Below are positions 1 through 10,844 of a stretch of 64,000 nucleotides of DNA, in pieces; positions within the stretch are counted from its first letter, which is position 1; each line of letters opens with the position of its first letter. The stretch is taken from the NCBI RefSeq assembly GCF_023973825.1, contig NC_090118.1, forward strand, positions 776,501 through 840,500, written 5' to 3'. The translations under genes and the position numbers were made by a program. The notes beneath the pieces were generated by a model. The model was given only the letters and a program-made list of their open reading frames with translations, was not told where the DNA came from and made no database searches. The DNA is from Plasmodium brasilianum (lineage: Eukaryota; Apicomplexa; Aconoidasida; Haemosporida; Plasmodiidae).

Positions 1-237
1 ATACTGATTATTGGTATGAGACAAATACTCTTTATTACTATTTTCAAAATTATCAAAGAAAAACTCTAAATTGTTTATCTTATTTGAATTTTCTATCTTT
101 TCATTTAGAACATCCTCTTCCTCTTTTCTTTTATATGATGCTCCTAGTCCATTCCATTCATTGCTAAAAATAAAATTGTCATCAAAGTCCATACTATCGT
201 TCTTCTTCTTCGTGTGTGAAAACTCCCTCCACATCAT
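1..237 (-). CDS. N-terminal part of an unidentified protein (runs off the left edge)
   Basis: Read on the minus strand from an ATG at 237 the frame stays open for 79 codons to the window edge. The codon immediately upstream of the ATG is TAA (240-238), which fixes this as the first possible start. The N-terminus begins MMWREFSHTKKKNDS, followed by acidic and aromatic residues and then an Asn/Glu/Lys-rich stretch. Codon use is that of coding DNA in this genome and differs clearly from the TA-repeat flank. No signal peptide, membrane segment or known domain is visible in the part present. I do not recognise the family. The 3' part lies outside the window. Confidence 0.75.
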   Translation of the reverse strand, partial: MMWREFSHTKKKNDSMDFDDNFIFSNEWNGLGASYKRKEEEDVLNEKIENSNKINNLEFFFDNFENSNKEYLSHTNNQY

Positions 238-461
238 TTATGGGAATGCATGCGCACTTGTGTATATGTTAACACATGCATATACTTGCATACGTCGAAA
301 CACACAATATATACTGAAACCTGTGCAGGTATTTATACATTAAACATAAACACGTACAAGTATCTACGTAACAAAGTATGTAATAACTACAAATATGAAG
401 GTGTCTGCGCATAATAGCATTCGACTGAGTTACAAAAAAAAAAAAAAAAAAAAAAAAATAA

Positions 462-560
462 TAAGCATTTATGCGTACGTATATGCATTTAAGCGTACGT
501 ATATGCATTTATGCGTACGTATATGCATTTACGCGTACGTATATGCATTTACGCGTAAGT
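462..560. repeat. 20-bp minisatellite, about 5 copies
   Basis: Direct repeats of a 20-bp unit close to GCGTACGTATATGCATTTA, with single-base changes between copies. It lies about 230 bp upstream of the start of the partial gene at 1-237. Each copy contains TGCAT. Confidence 0.85.
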
Positions 561-2084
561 ATATTTCGTAAATATAAACATAAATACATACACATAAACG
601 CATATAAATACTTAAATACATGTATACATGTACGTACGTATGCAGGTACGGGCATAATATGTATGTATATATATATATACGAAAAAACTGCTGAAGGGAT
701 ATATATAATACTACATATGCATAGGCAACAAAAAGGCAATTAAAGAAAAATAAATGGACAACAATAAGAGGAAAACATGGAATATACACTATCTAGCATA
801 TTGTTATAAGCACAAATTCAACTTCTTCAATTTTTTAAAAGAGTAGTAAACATACAAATTTAACACGTATATTTTTAATACATAATTTTAATGCGTAAAT
901 ATGACTGCGCAAAAATAAATGGCTAAATTTAACTGCATATATGTAATTGAAATATAAACACATAAATATGAATTCATAATATGTTACAGTTAAAACAAAC
1001 AAACACATGATCGCTCTTTGTTACTACTAAATATTATGTAATTACTAAAAAAAATTTGTCAATTTTTTTTCTCTCTTTAAGCAAAAATAGAGAAAAAAAA
1101 AAAAAAAAATGTACATAAATATGTAAAAAAAAAAGATAAATGTAAAAACATAAATATATATAAATGCATATAAATACAAATACGTACATACAAATACAAA
1201 GAAGTACGCATTAATATATGTTAATACAAATCAATACATAAATATATATTTAAATGTATGCATAAAAAAATATTATATATATGGATATATATATATCAAA
1301 ATAGTAGAGGAAAACGAATATTTTTTCCGAAAATAAAAAAAAAAAATTGACAGAAGCTACGCATGTGACATCCGAAAAGCCGTTAACTTGACGCAAAAAA
1401 AAAAAAAAAGAAATGAAACGAAAAAAATAGGAAAAGAAAGGAAAAGAGAAAAAAAAAGAGCATAAAAGGGAAGAGATAAAAAAAAAAAAAAAAAATTCTA
1501 CTTTTTTTTTTTTCCCTTTCTTTTTGATTCTTTTTTACTTTTTTACTTTTTTACTTTTTTATTTTATTTTATTTTTTTTATTTTTGCTATATTATCTTGA
1601 AACGAGAGTCTAATTCGATGAGAAATGGGATGGTCGACTGATAATGTTTTAGTAACTGCTATTTGTGCATACCATATATAATTTGCTTACGTACGTAGAA
1701 ATAAACGTTTTGCGATTAAGTACGTAGGCTTACATGTTTTTCATGTGTTACTTATGTAGGAACATACATCTTGCATGCACATATATGTATGCGCTTATGT
1801 TTTAAATGTACGTATTAATTCTCATAAGTAGGTAAAAAAAAAAAAAAAAAAAGGATGACAACTGGCTTTTTCGTAGAATACTATTTAAGACGAAAAACAG
1901 AGACTATATTCCTTTAGGGCTATGAAATATGTATGTTGAGGAACAGGGAAACCAACATGCTGTAATTTTTTAATTTTAAATTAAAATTTGTTTTTATAAT
2001 TTCTATTATAGTTTTCTTTTATAATATATTTTTTTAATTTTTTTTTATAATTTTTTTGTAATTTTTTTATATTTCTTTTTAATT

Positions 2085-2160
2085 TTTTTGTAATTTTTTT
2101 GTAATTTTTTTGTAATTTTTTTGTAATTTTTTTGTAATTTTTTTATAATTTTTTTATAAT
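2085..2160. repeat. 11-bp T-rich tandem repeat
   Basis: Repeated unit TAATTTTTTTG, drifting to TAATTTTTTTA at the right end. Non-coding. Confidence 0.75.
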
Positions 2161-2195
2161 TTTATTTTATTTTTGACAGTTGTGTAACATATAAT

Positions 2196-2487
2196 TTATT
2201 TTATAAATTGCACTATGCCTATGCAAAAGCCGCCTTTATTTGGCATTTTAAATAAAGGTTGGTATGTCTTGTAAGAATGAAGCGATATATTTCTACATAT
2301 GTAATTTAGTACTTGCATATATATACTCATATATTTATATATATATATATATATATGCTTAAGTGTGTGCTTATGTATATGCACATGTATATCTCTTCTT
2401 CCCTTGGCTTATTTTTAAAACTCTGGGAGGAATTTTGAAGGTAACCTACATACCTGAGGTGTATCTCCCAAAGTAAATTTGGTTCAT
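2196..2487 (-). CDS. candidate two-exon micro-gene (about 49 aa), unknown function
   Basis: Exon 1 is 2487-2454 (ATG, 11 codons, N-terminus MNQIYFGRYTS plus one base) and ends at a good GTATGT donor. Exon 2 is 2311-2196, after a CAAG acceptor, and its phase completes the split codon; 37 codons then run to TAA. The C-terminal half includes KMPNKGGFCIGIVQFIK. The basic, Tyr/Ser-rich N-terminus without acidic residues would suit a mitochondrial presequence, but that is inference. The acceptor lacks a pyrimidine tract and sits in a TA-rich stretch, which is the weak point of the model. Chance cannot be excluded at this size. Confidence 0.3.
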
Positions 2488-3023
2488 TTACAATCCTTTA
2501 ATTTTGAGGAGATAAAAACAATGAAATAAAATTAACGTGCAGACGATTGTGTACTTTTTTTTTTTAAAAATATTTTATTCTTTTGAATTGGCGCATGCAT
2601 GGCAATAGTAGGAATTACACTGTAGTAATGTTATAGAAGATTCACGATGCACACCTGTTAATGACCTATTTTAAAATATTTTCTTCCCTTTTCAAGTTAA
2701 CAAATAAATATAGTATAAAACAAAATGCAGTAAACAGAGCGAAAGGTTACGACACATGCTGACGGTTACAACCGCATTTAAAATTTGTCATATTTTGTTT
2801 GCTATATTTTTATTCGCTAATTTTAATCTGCAAATTTTAATCTGCTAATTTTAATCTGCTAATTTTTTTTTGCTAATTTTTATTATAATTTTATTTTTTA
2901 TAGTTTTATTTGCTTTATTTTTCAAAATGTTTTATTAAGAACAACGACTGGCTCATTATTTTACGGTTTTGTTTCATGTTCATTCGGACAATTTTGGGAC
3001 TGATATATTTCATGCAATGTGCA

Positions 3024-3061
<38 letters not shown>

Positions 3062-3518
3062 ATATATATATATATATATATTAGTAACATTAAGTAGTAC
3101 AAACGGAGGTATAAAACGTAACACGTAATAACTCGTAAACAAATTCGTCTTCATTTTGTTACTTCCCGATTTTGCTATATCGTTGTTTCCTTATTCTCAA
3201 ACTTGCCTGTTTTCACATGTCGACGCTTTTACGCCCGTTTGTCATTCCCATTCCCCACTACACATATATACATATACATATATATATACATATATATATA
3301 TACATATATATATATACATATATATATATACACTTGTAAATACCTGCATGTTCAGGCAATTAAAAAAACTGACTTCTGAACAAACGCAACAACTTGCTTT
3401 CCCCTCCTGATTGCATGACAACGTAAAGGAGATAAAAAAAAAAAAAAAATATACAACTGAGTTAAATTCAACAAGTCAATAAAGTGGACAAATACACATA
3501 TATACAAAACGTTACCAA

Positions 3519-5628
3519 ATGCTTATAACAGAAAGGATTAAAGAATTACTTAGGATCAATGCAATATCACTAATGTGGATGATATATCTTTTTCTGCATA
3601 CACACAATGAAGCAGTGAAAAATGAAATTTTCTATAATGCCATTATACCATTAAAAAAAGGTAGAACAAGTATCTGTTCGATTCATGGTAATATAAAACA
3701 TAATAATATACTATTATTAAATAAAGATAAAAATAATTTTTTTATTTTTTTAAAAAAATATAAGTTATGTTCTTTTAAAAATAAAAAAAAAAAAATATGG
3801 CTTGTCGTCGTATAATATTTTTAACACGAAATTCTCGATGCACTTGAAATTACAAAATAATATGGCTATAGACGAAAAAGAGTATGATATAGCAATACTG
3901 GGTTGTGGAGTTGGAGGACATGCTGCGGCCATAAATGCAATGGAAAGAAATTTTAAAGTTTTAATTTTTGTAGGAGAGGAAAATTCTATTGGAGGAACAT
4001 GCGTCAACGTTGGGTGTATACCCAGCAAGTCGTTACTGTATGCGACAAATAAATATAGAGAATTGAAAAATATGGCCAAAATGTATAACTATGGAATTTA
4101 CAGCAATTTATTTTTGAACGAAGCGCACAGAAAAGACGGAAGTGATGATAACAGCAGTAGCAGTCGTAGTATACGTAGCAGTCTTAGCAGCCTTAGCAGC
4201 CTTAGTGAACATGACAAAATGCGCAGCAACCAGATGGTAGCCGACAGCGTCGAAATGGACGTGGAAAAGTTAAAAGAATACACAGATAGCGTTATCAGTA
4301 AGCTAAGGGGAGGAATTACGCATGGACTGCAAAAATCGAAATTCAGTAAAAATTCGGAACATGTTCAGGTAATTTATGAACATGGTTATATAATTGATAA
4401 AAATACTATAAAAGGTAAAAAAAGTGGAAATACATACAAGGTAAAAAACATAATATTGGCAACTGGATCAACTCCAAATATTCCAGAGAATGTAGAAGTA
4501 GATGAAAAAAGTGTATTTACTAGTGATCAAGCAGTAAAATTAGAAGGATTAAGAAGTTATATGAGTATAATTGGGATGGGAATAATTGGATTAGAGTTCT
4601 CAGATATATACACAGCACTAGGATCCGAAATTACATTTTTTGAATATTCTCCTGAGTTACTTCCCATGATTGATAGTGATGTAGCGAACTATTTCGAAAA
4701 AGTGTTTTTACAAAACAAGCCCGTAAATTACTATCTAAATAGTGAAATCAAATATGTAAAAGCATCTAAAAATAACAAGCCCGTAATTGTTGGATATGTA
4801 GAGAGGGGGTTAACCGGTGGTAGTAGCAGCAGCAGTAGCAGTAGCAGTGACAGTAGCGGTACTTCTATCCCTTCACAGATTAAGGAATTACACGTGGACA
4901 GCTGCTTAGTAGCTACTGGACGAAAACCCAATACGCAAAATTTAGGATTAGAAAACATAGAAACACAAATAAATAACAGGGGTTATATATTAGTAGATGA
5001 CTATTTAAGAGTAAAAAAAAAGAATGACGAAATATACGACAATGTATTTTGCATAGGTGATGCTAATGGAAAACAAATGTTGGCACACACAGCTTCTTAT
5101 CAAGCATTAAAAGTAATAGATCTTATTGAAATGAAAGAAAAAAATATATTAAAAGAGTCAGCAAAAAACAATATTAATAAACCAATACTATATAAAAACA
5201 TTCCTTCTGTATGTTATACTAATCCTGAACTATCTTTTATTGGTTTAAATGAAAAGGAAGCAAACAAAATGTATGCAGATAATGTAGGTACAGCAATTTC
5301 TTATTACAAATCTAATTCAAAAATATTGTGTGAAAATAATATTACCTTGCATGGTCAGGACAAAAACAATGCATATAATAAAGGTCAGTACAATATTACT
5401 GATAATACAAATGGAATGGTTAAAATAGTATATAAAAAGGATACAAAGGAGGTATTAGGGATGTTTATAGTTGGTAACTATGCTTCTATACTAGTACATG
5501 AAGCAGTCTTAGCAATTAATTTAGGATTAACAGCCCACGATCTAGCTTATATGGTCCATTCTCATCCTACTGTTAGTGAAATACTGGATACAACATTTAA
5601 AGCGATTTCCAAAATTAGGACACATTAA
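3519..5628 (+). CDS. dihydrolipoamide dehydrogenase, apicoplast (E3 of pyruvate dehydrogenase), with an apparent 1-nt frame break
   Basis: This flavoprotein reoxidises lipoyl groups with NAD+ as the E3 subunit of the apicoplast pyruvate dehydrogenase complex. The enzyme body, open from 3754 and containing Met codons at 3838 and 3862, shows the FAD motif GCGVGG, the redox-disulfide motif GGTCVNVGC (Cys codons 4000 and 4015), the NAD motif GMGIIG, and the C-terminal HSHPTVSE with the catalytic His-Glu pair (about 5557-5580). Two Ser-rich inserts (about 4140-4210 and 4820-4860) interrupt the fold. The expected leader lies in another frame: 3519-3815 encodes a hydrophobic N-terminus then a Lys/Asn-rich transit-like region, and it runs into the enzyme frame across a run of 13 A at 3783-3795. 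A gain or loss of one A there would join the two frames into about 700 residues. I found no intron with matching phases. The identity is certain; the leader is likely. Confidence 0.9.
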
Positions 5629-5748
5629 AAGGGTTGTTTCACTTTTTTTCTCCTAACTAGGTTTCTGGTCTGATTGTCTTCTTTGTGCAGTTCTGCATCC
5701 ACTTCTGAGTTATCCAACTCACGCTTTTTTCTTTTCTTTTTTTTTTTT

Positions 5749-6514
5749 TTATTTTTCAACCATACTGACTATTCCCACATATGTCTTCTTCAAATGTAAC
5801 CTAGTCAATATTGAAACATCTCCTCCCCTTGGTGCAGGTGCTTTTTTTTTTGTCTTTCCTTCGAATTTGAGTAAACATTTTTATTGTGTGTCGTATATGC
5901 TGTACATAACACCCCCTTACACGTGCCCATATACCCATACATACCATAAACAATATTTTGACTTAAACATAATACTAAGTACACATTAAGAATTAAGTCT
6001 AGTGAGTGCTCACTGCATTATTTCGCTCCCTACAAAAGTTGAGTCAATAATTGGGGGGTACAAGCACATTGTCCTTCTTTCCACTTCAATTAATTCCTAA
6101 CGGAGGCACCAGTACAAATACAATCATGTACACATGAGGACAAATGTATATGTGTATATTTACATATGCTCCTATGTGTATATTTACATATGCTCCTATG
6201 TGTATATTTACATATGCTCGTGTGTACACCCAAACTGAAGGCGCCGACTTTGGGGCGCTCTTGGGGGAGGGTGAAATAAAATGAACGCGTTTAGGCAAAA
6301 ATTGAATCTCCTTAAAATTTGAAAGCACATTGTAAGGGGGTATCACCTAAATGGAGCCACAACAGATTGTGGTCGAGTAACAAATTAACATGAAAGAAAA
6401 AAAAAAAAAAAAGTGTTTCGCTAAATAAGCGGATAAACACATAATTATGTTTGTTCATCATTCATATACTGAACGTAGCGCACATACGGCATATATTTCC
6501 CATATTACCCACAT
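5749..6514 (-). CDS. candidate hidden four-exon gene (about 103 aa), unknown function
   Basis: Four short open segments on the minus strand join with every junction in phase 0. Exon 1 is 6514-6488 (MWVIWEIYA, GTATGT donor). Exon 2 is 6346-6230 (39 codons, begins VIPPYNVLSNFKEIQF, acceptor TTTAG after a long T tract). Exon 3 is 6096-6034 (ELIEVERRTMCLYPP...). Exon 4 is 5853-5749 (contains APAPRGGDVSILTRLHLKK, ends VEK stop). The segments use GC-richer, varied codons unlike the flanking repeats. The gene would sit between the 3' ends of LipDH and the WD40 gene. A further open stretch (about 5728-5625, containing RELDNSEVDAELHKEDNQ) lies in the next frame just downstream and may be part of it if an A run is miscounted. 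I recognise no family. Exon 4's acceptor is weak. Confidence 0.35.
6140..6218. repeat. 24-bp minisatellite, about 3 copies
   Basis: Unit close to TATATTTACATATGCTCCTA plus four bases, three copies. It falls in the putative second intron of the candidate gene at 5749-6514. Confidence 0.8.
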
Positions 6515-6578
6515 TGCCTATTTGTGCATGCTTTTTGCACGTTTCCCCACTACATTATAATGGACATATTTTGACTTC

Positions 6579-8051
6579 CTAAACGTTACATGTTTTAAAG
6601 ATATTGAAGTTGTCGTTTGAGGTCGAGACAACCACCCCTGGATGGAGCGGATGGAATTTTGCATCTGTAATGAAATTTTGATTTAGATGTTCAAATAATA
6701 ATTGGTCAGGATAAAGAGAAAGAGAGTGATCTAATGTTTCTGACTCAACTGATAAATCCCATATTGTAATAGAATTGTCTAAACTTGATGCTAATAATAC
6801 ATATGTATCTTTATAATGCCAAGAAATAGATGAAATGGGTTTTTTATGATATATTAATTCAGCTACTGAGTTTTTAAAGTTTCTTATATCCCATATTTTA
6901 ACTACGTTATCATCTCCTCCTGATGCTAATAGATATTCAAAATTTTCATTCCAACACAACACATTAACATCACTTGCATGTGCATTTTCAATATGTATAT
7001 TATTAGTATATTTACTGTTCTTACTCACACTATTTAAATTCCGTACATCTAAAATTCTAATGCTTTTGTCAGTAGAGCACATCGAAAAAACGTTACCAAG
7101 CCCACTCCCCCTCTTGCTCCACTGCACGTCCTCGATGCTTTGTCCCCCCTTAACAAAATTGTTACCACTATTCATTCCGCTGCTCATACAGGTACTCATG
7201 CTGCTACTTATGACTCTATCATATCCAGCTTCGTTTGCCAAAATCAGATGGTCGTATGTCCACCTGTCCAGATTGTCCGGTTTCCATAGATACAGATTTC
7301 CGTCGTTATCACCTGTAAGTAACTTAGCTGCATGGATCGGATTCCAATCTAAACTAAACCCCTCATTAGTATGTTTTTCAAATATATGTAATGGACCTTT
7401 TTCTATTTCCTCATTATATGGACGATCATTTAAATTTTTCATTTCATCTGATATCTCATATATATATACATTACTATCTTCACACCATGCTGCTACTAAG
7501 GAATTTATTTTTTTACTTACTTTTATTCTGTTTATACAACCGTATTCGTGTTTTATAGATTTGCATATCACTGAGCTTTTTGTATCCTTTCCTTTTTTTC
7601 CTTTTTCTTTCTTACCTTCCTCACTATGGTTCTTTAGTTTGTTTAGCTTCTTCTTTTTCCCATCCTTACAGTCATGCACATGATCCTCCACTCTTCCATC
7701 CACATGACCATCTACTTCGTTGTTCCCACTGCCACTCGAGTCTTCCCCCTCATCCGTTTGACTACTACTCAACTTATTCAAGTTGGACCATTTAATTAAA
7801 TATATACTGTTTATCTGCCCTTTGGATGTTTGTGTCCCAGCAACACAACAAATATCTATAGGGTATTTTAAATCCTGGATAGTTATTTCCCCATTTTTAA
7901 TTTGATCATATTCATTCTTTAACTTATCAGACGAAATATTATTATATGAAAAATTATCTAAAATAAAATCGAACGATAAACAAGGCCACGGTGTTACAGG
8001 ACTGAACAGCATATCATATGCACTCTCATCTGCTTCAATTTCTTCTGCCAT
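6579..8051 (-). CDS. WD40 protein of the GRWD1/Rrb1 family (ribosome biogenesis, histone-binding type)
   Basis: A single exon of 490 aa. The N-terminal segment DESAYDMLFSPVTPWPCLSFDF followed by CCVAGTQT is the signature start of the GRWD1/Rrb1 family, where the paired sequence is an acidic patch, then xxAYxxxHxxxxxxPCLSFD. WD repeats follow, with GFSLDWNP, LLTGDNDGNLYLWKP, SVDVQWS-like, ASGGDDNVVKIWDIR, SSISWHYKD and a C-terminal FHPLHPGVVVSTS...FNIFKTCNV that caps the propeller. Yeast Rrb1 and human GRWD1 escort ribosomal protein L3 (uL3) in the nucleolus; GRWD1 also binds histones. A Lys-rich low-complexity insert (about residues 115-160) splits repeat 1. The N-terminal acidic arm is shorter than in yeast or human. 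The ATG at 8051 gives the family N-terminus directly. Confidence 0.88.
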   Translation of the reverse strand: MAEEIEADESAYDMLFSPVTPWPCLSFDFILDNFSYNNISSDKLKNEYDQIKNGEITIQDLKYPIDICCVAGTQTSKGQINSIYLIKWSNLNKLSSSQTDEGEDSSGSGNNEVDGHVDGRVEDHVHDCKDGKKKKLNKLKNHSEEGKKEKGKKGKDTKSSVICKSIKHEYGCINRIKVSKKINSLVAAWCEDSNVYIYEISDEMKNLNDRPYNEEIEKGPLHIFEKHTNEGFSLDWNPIHAAKLLTGDNDGNLYLWKPDNLDRWTYDHLILANEAGYDRVISSSMSTCMSSGMNSGNNFVKGGQSIEDVQWSKRGSGLGNVFSMCSTDKSIRILDVRNLNSVSKNSKYTNNIHIENAHASDVNVLCWNENFEYLLASGGDDNVVKIWDIRNFKNSVAELIYHKKPISSISWHYKDTYVLLASSLDNSITIWDLSVESETLDHSLSLYPDQLLFEHLNQNFITDAKFHPLHPGVVVSTSNDNFNIFKTCNV

Positions 8052-8182
8052 TCTTTAATTTCAAATAACGGGGAAGAATACAAGTAGGCTAGTGAAATTG
8101 GGGATCTCCTACTCACGCATATATTTGTGCAAAGATGATACAAGCGCGTGCATATACATACATATATAAGTATACAAAATTG

Positions 8183-8213
<31 letters not shown>

Positions 8214-9133
8214 GCATATATGCTCGAACGGAGTGGGGAGTATGCCTTACCTTCCGTTATGCATTTGTCAATAAACTATATCCCGAAACGTAATTGCATT
8301 TATTAGGCTTATAAATAACATGTACACGTACATGTACGTTTCATCTACATTTATATGTCCCTAAGCTTAATAAAAAGAAAAATAAAAATGGGAAAAAAAT
8401 AAAATCAAAGGAGCACCATTCACGACTGCATGGGAAGATCTATAAACCATTTAATCGGTATATACAGCAAATAAACAGAAGAATGAAAATGATAAAACTA
8501 ACAAGAGCATATGCTTTGTGGAACGAGAAAAAATTAGCCCCTTCTGGAAAAATGAAAACGGACATAGCTAAATTACTTGAAAGTGAATTAATACATAAGC
8601 TGAAGTTGAAGCTAAAGCTGAAATTTTTTTTTTTTTTCTCTCCTTTTTTTCTCCTTTTTTTCTTTTTTTTGTTACTTTATTTTGTTACTTTATTTTGTTA
8701 CTTTATTTTGTTATTTTAATTTATGTATTTGTTATTATTTTTCTTTTTTTTTTTTTTCCTTATTTTTTTTTATTTATTTATTTTTATTTATTTATTTATT
8801 TATTTTTTTATTTTATTTTTCTCTTTCTCCCAGTGCGTTACCCAGTTGCATTGCATTCGTTTTATGAATGCAATTCGCATGGGCAGAGAACTCGGAGTTC
8901 TTTTCCTTTAGCATAAAGTGAGGGAATAATGAATAAAAGAAGAAATTCAGGTTGAACGTAAAGTTGATTATATCGCGTCCCGCATATTGTATGGGTGTAT
9001 ATATATATGTACATATATATGTACATATATATGTACGTATATAATATAGATACAAGAACGAATACACGTATTATAGGCATACCTTTTATGATCCTTGTTT
9101 CTCTGACTTTTTACCTTTTTATCTGCACAAATC
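8052..9133. other. divergent intergenic region
   Basis: Shared upstream region of the minus-strand WD40 gene and the plus-strand PPCDC gene. It contains (TA)n, T-rich and TTTA repeats (8630-8820), a 9-bp inverted repeat ATTGCATTC/GAATGCAAT around 8851-8875, and ATGTAC repeats (9000-9035). A 49-codon open stretch starting with ATG at 8483 (MKMIKLTRAYALWNEKK...) precedes the T tract but has no splice signals, so it is only noted. Confidence 0.5.
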
Positions 9134-10419
9134 ATGAAACTGCTGTTCGGTATCAGCGGCAGTATTGCTGCTATCAAGATTAACGAAATAGTTGAAAAGC
9201 TTAAAGAGAAATGTGAATTGATGAACATACCTATTGAGATAAAGTACGTAGCAACACGTATTGCTTTTGATAAATTTTTGAAAAATTTTAAAGAGAAAAT
9301 ACTTTTAGATGAAGATGAATGGATATGGAATGAAAGAGGAGATGAAATTTTACATATCGAATTGAGAAAATGGGCAGATGTTTTTGTTATTTGTCCATTG
9401 GATGCAAACACCTTGGCTTACATTTCCAACGGAGCTTGTCCCAACCTTCTAGTTAGAAAAAATAAGAAAAATTTACGGAAAATACGCGCAATATTTGCGA
9501 AATATTAGAAAAAAATGAGAGAAAAAAAAAATTAAGAATTATCGCAAAATTAATGTAAAATAGATCAAAAAATACGCATTTTTCCAGCATACTTTTGCTA
9601 TACTTTTTCCTCTTCTAAGACGTGCATCTGTCGATGTTGGGACTTCGAGAAAACCTGCCTGGTTTTCCCTTGTATGAACACGTTCATGTATAGTCATCCC
9701 ATAACGAAGAAGCAGATCAGTGTAATTTCTTCGTGGGGAATAAAAGTAAGAGCCCCCAAAGGACACAAAAAAAAATAAGAACAAATAAGAACAATTAAGA
9801 ACAAATAAGAACAAATAAGAACAATTAACAACAATTAACAACAATTAACAACAATTAAGAACAAAAAAGAACAAATAAGAACAAATAAGAACAAAAAAGA
9901 ACAAATAAGAACAAAAAAAAAGAACAATACGGAACGGCAAAAGGGGACGGGAAAATATCACTGCCATAAAGGGGCTTAATCCTTTTCATTACGTATGAGC
10001 AAAATCATTATCAATCTATGTTTTAATTTTGCTTCATTTCTTTTTCCAATTTTAAGGTAGTCGACCCGATAGAAAAAGTCCTTGCATGTGGGGAATATGG
10101 TAAGAGTTGCCCTCATTCGAGTCAAGTTGTGGTTAACGCCCCACATCAAACTATTCCTTGCTGCATACAATTTTATGATCAGCTCTTTTCAATTTTTTTG
10201 AAATATGCGAGGCATTTTAGCTGAGTTGAAGGGGATAATAAAACATATGAACATTAATGTTTTGTTCCTTTTTTGTCCACTGTTTGTTCTTTTTTTTTTT
10301 TTTTTTTTTTTTTTGAAGGCATGGGAGCACTCCCAAACGTAGAGGATGTAACTAGCGAAATTGTGAAGCATTTACGAATTTACGAGAATGTAAAAGATAC
10401 TCATCACCATTGTGTATGA
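9134..10419 (+). CDS. phosphopantothenoylcysteine decarboxylase (coenzyme A biosynthesis), four exons
   Basis: A flavoprotein that converts 4'-phosphopantothenoylcysteine to 4'-phosphopantetheine, an essential step from pantothenate to CoA. Exons: 9134-9451, 9620-9745, 10057-10099, 10319-10419; introns are phase 0, 0 and 1, giving 195 aa (human enzyme about 204). Family signatures in order: LLFGISGSIAAIK (flavin phosphate loop), DEWIWNERGDEILHIELRKW with the active-site His, CPLDANTLAYISNGACPNLL, TCICRCWDFEKTCLVFPCMN then TFMYSHPIT (the PAMNxxMW-type clamp), and VLACGEYG joined to MGALPNVEDV (substrate-recognition flap with its Cys). Only exon 1 is long enough to stand out; the other three were found from the family motifs. 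In exon 2 the usual PAMNT is PCMNT. Start: the only ATG just before the motif. Confidence 0.93.
9776..9935. repeat. 10-bp tandem repeat in a PPCDC intron
   Basis: Repeats of AAGAACAAAT and AACAATTAAC units inside intron 2 of the PPCDC gene (intron 9746-10056). Confidence 0.85.
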
Positions 10420-10550
10420 GAAAAGTTAAACTCAGTTTTTTAAAGAGTCGAAGTTACATTTTAGCATAAACAGAAGTGCTTTTTTTTTTTTTTTTTTTTT
10501 TAAATATAAAAAGTAGTCCAATGGACATGCACAAACGGTCGTATATACAT

Positions 10551-10582
<32 letters not shown>

Positions 10583-10840
10583 ATGTGTGTGCGCGTATTA
10601 CGCATGTGTATGTGCTAGGGGCGGTTTGTTGGAGGCATCGCTTCGCGTGGAGGATCAGGGGATGGGAGAAACTACTCATTGCAGGGAATAACGCATATTC
10701 AAAAGGGAAGGAAAGAATTTGCAAGGTCAAACAGGTATGCAACAAAATGCTTTAAAATTTTAATTTTGAATTTATTTTGCTTGTATATGTAATAATTTGA
10801 TAGGAAGAATGTTTTTTGTGAAATTATCCAAACATGTGAC
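10420..10840. other. convergent intergenic region with a GC-richer block
   Basis: Lies between the 3' ends of PPCDC and VPS2. It has poly(T), a (TA)n/(TG)n tract (10550-10600), then about 140 bp (10605-10745) of clearly higher G+C that is open on both strands but has no supported gene structure. Confidence 0.5.
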
Positions 10841-10844
10841 ACTG

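Larger units (their letters stand above)
238..2195. other. intergenic, A+T-rich, with simple repeats
   Basis: No convincing coding segment. It holds poly(A) and poly(T) runs, a 20-bp minisatellite (462-560), TA/CATA tracts and a run of 11-bp T-rich units around 2085-2160. A 20-codon open stretch with ATG at 1854 ends without splice signals and is not called. Confidence 0.6.

Noticed and set aside
7060..7795. Plus-strand frames of 207 and 71 codons
   Set aside because: Antisense shadows of the GRWD1-like gene.
8483..8640. 49-codon open stretch starting MKMIKLTRAYALWNEKK
   Set aside because: Runs into a T tract coding only Phe/Leu, with no donor, partner exon or recognised family; kept only as a note in the intergenic entry.
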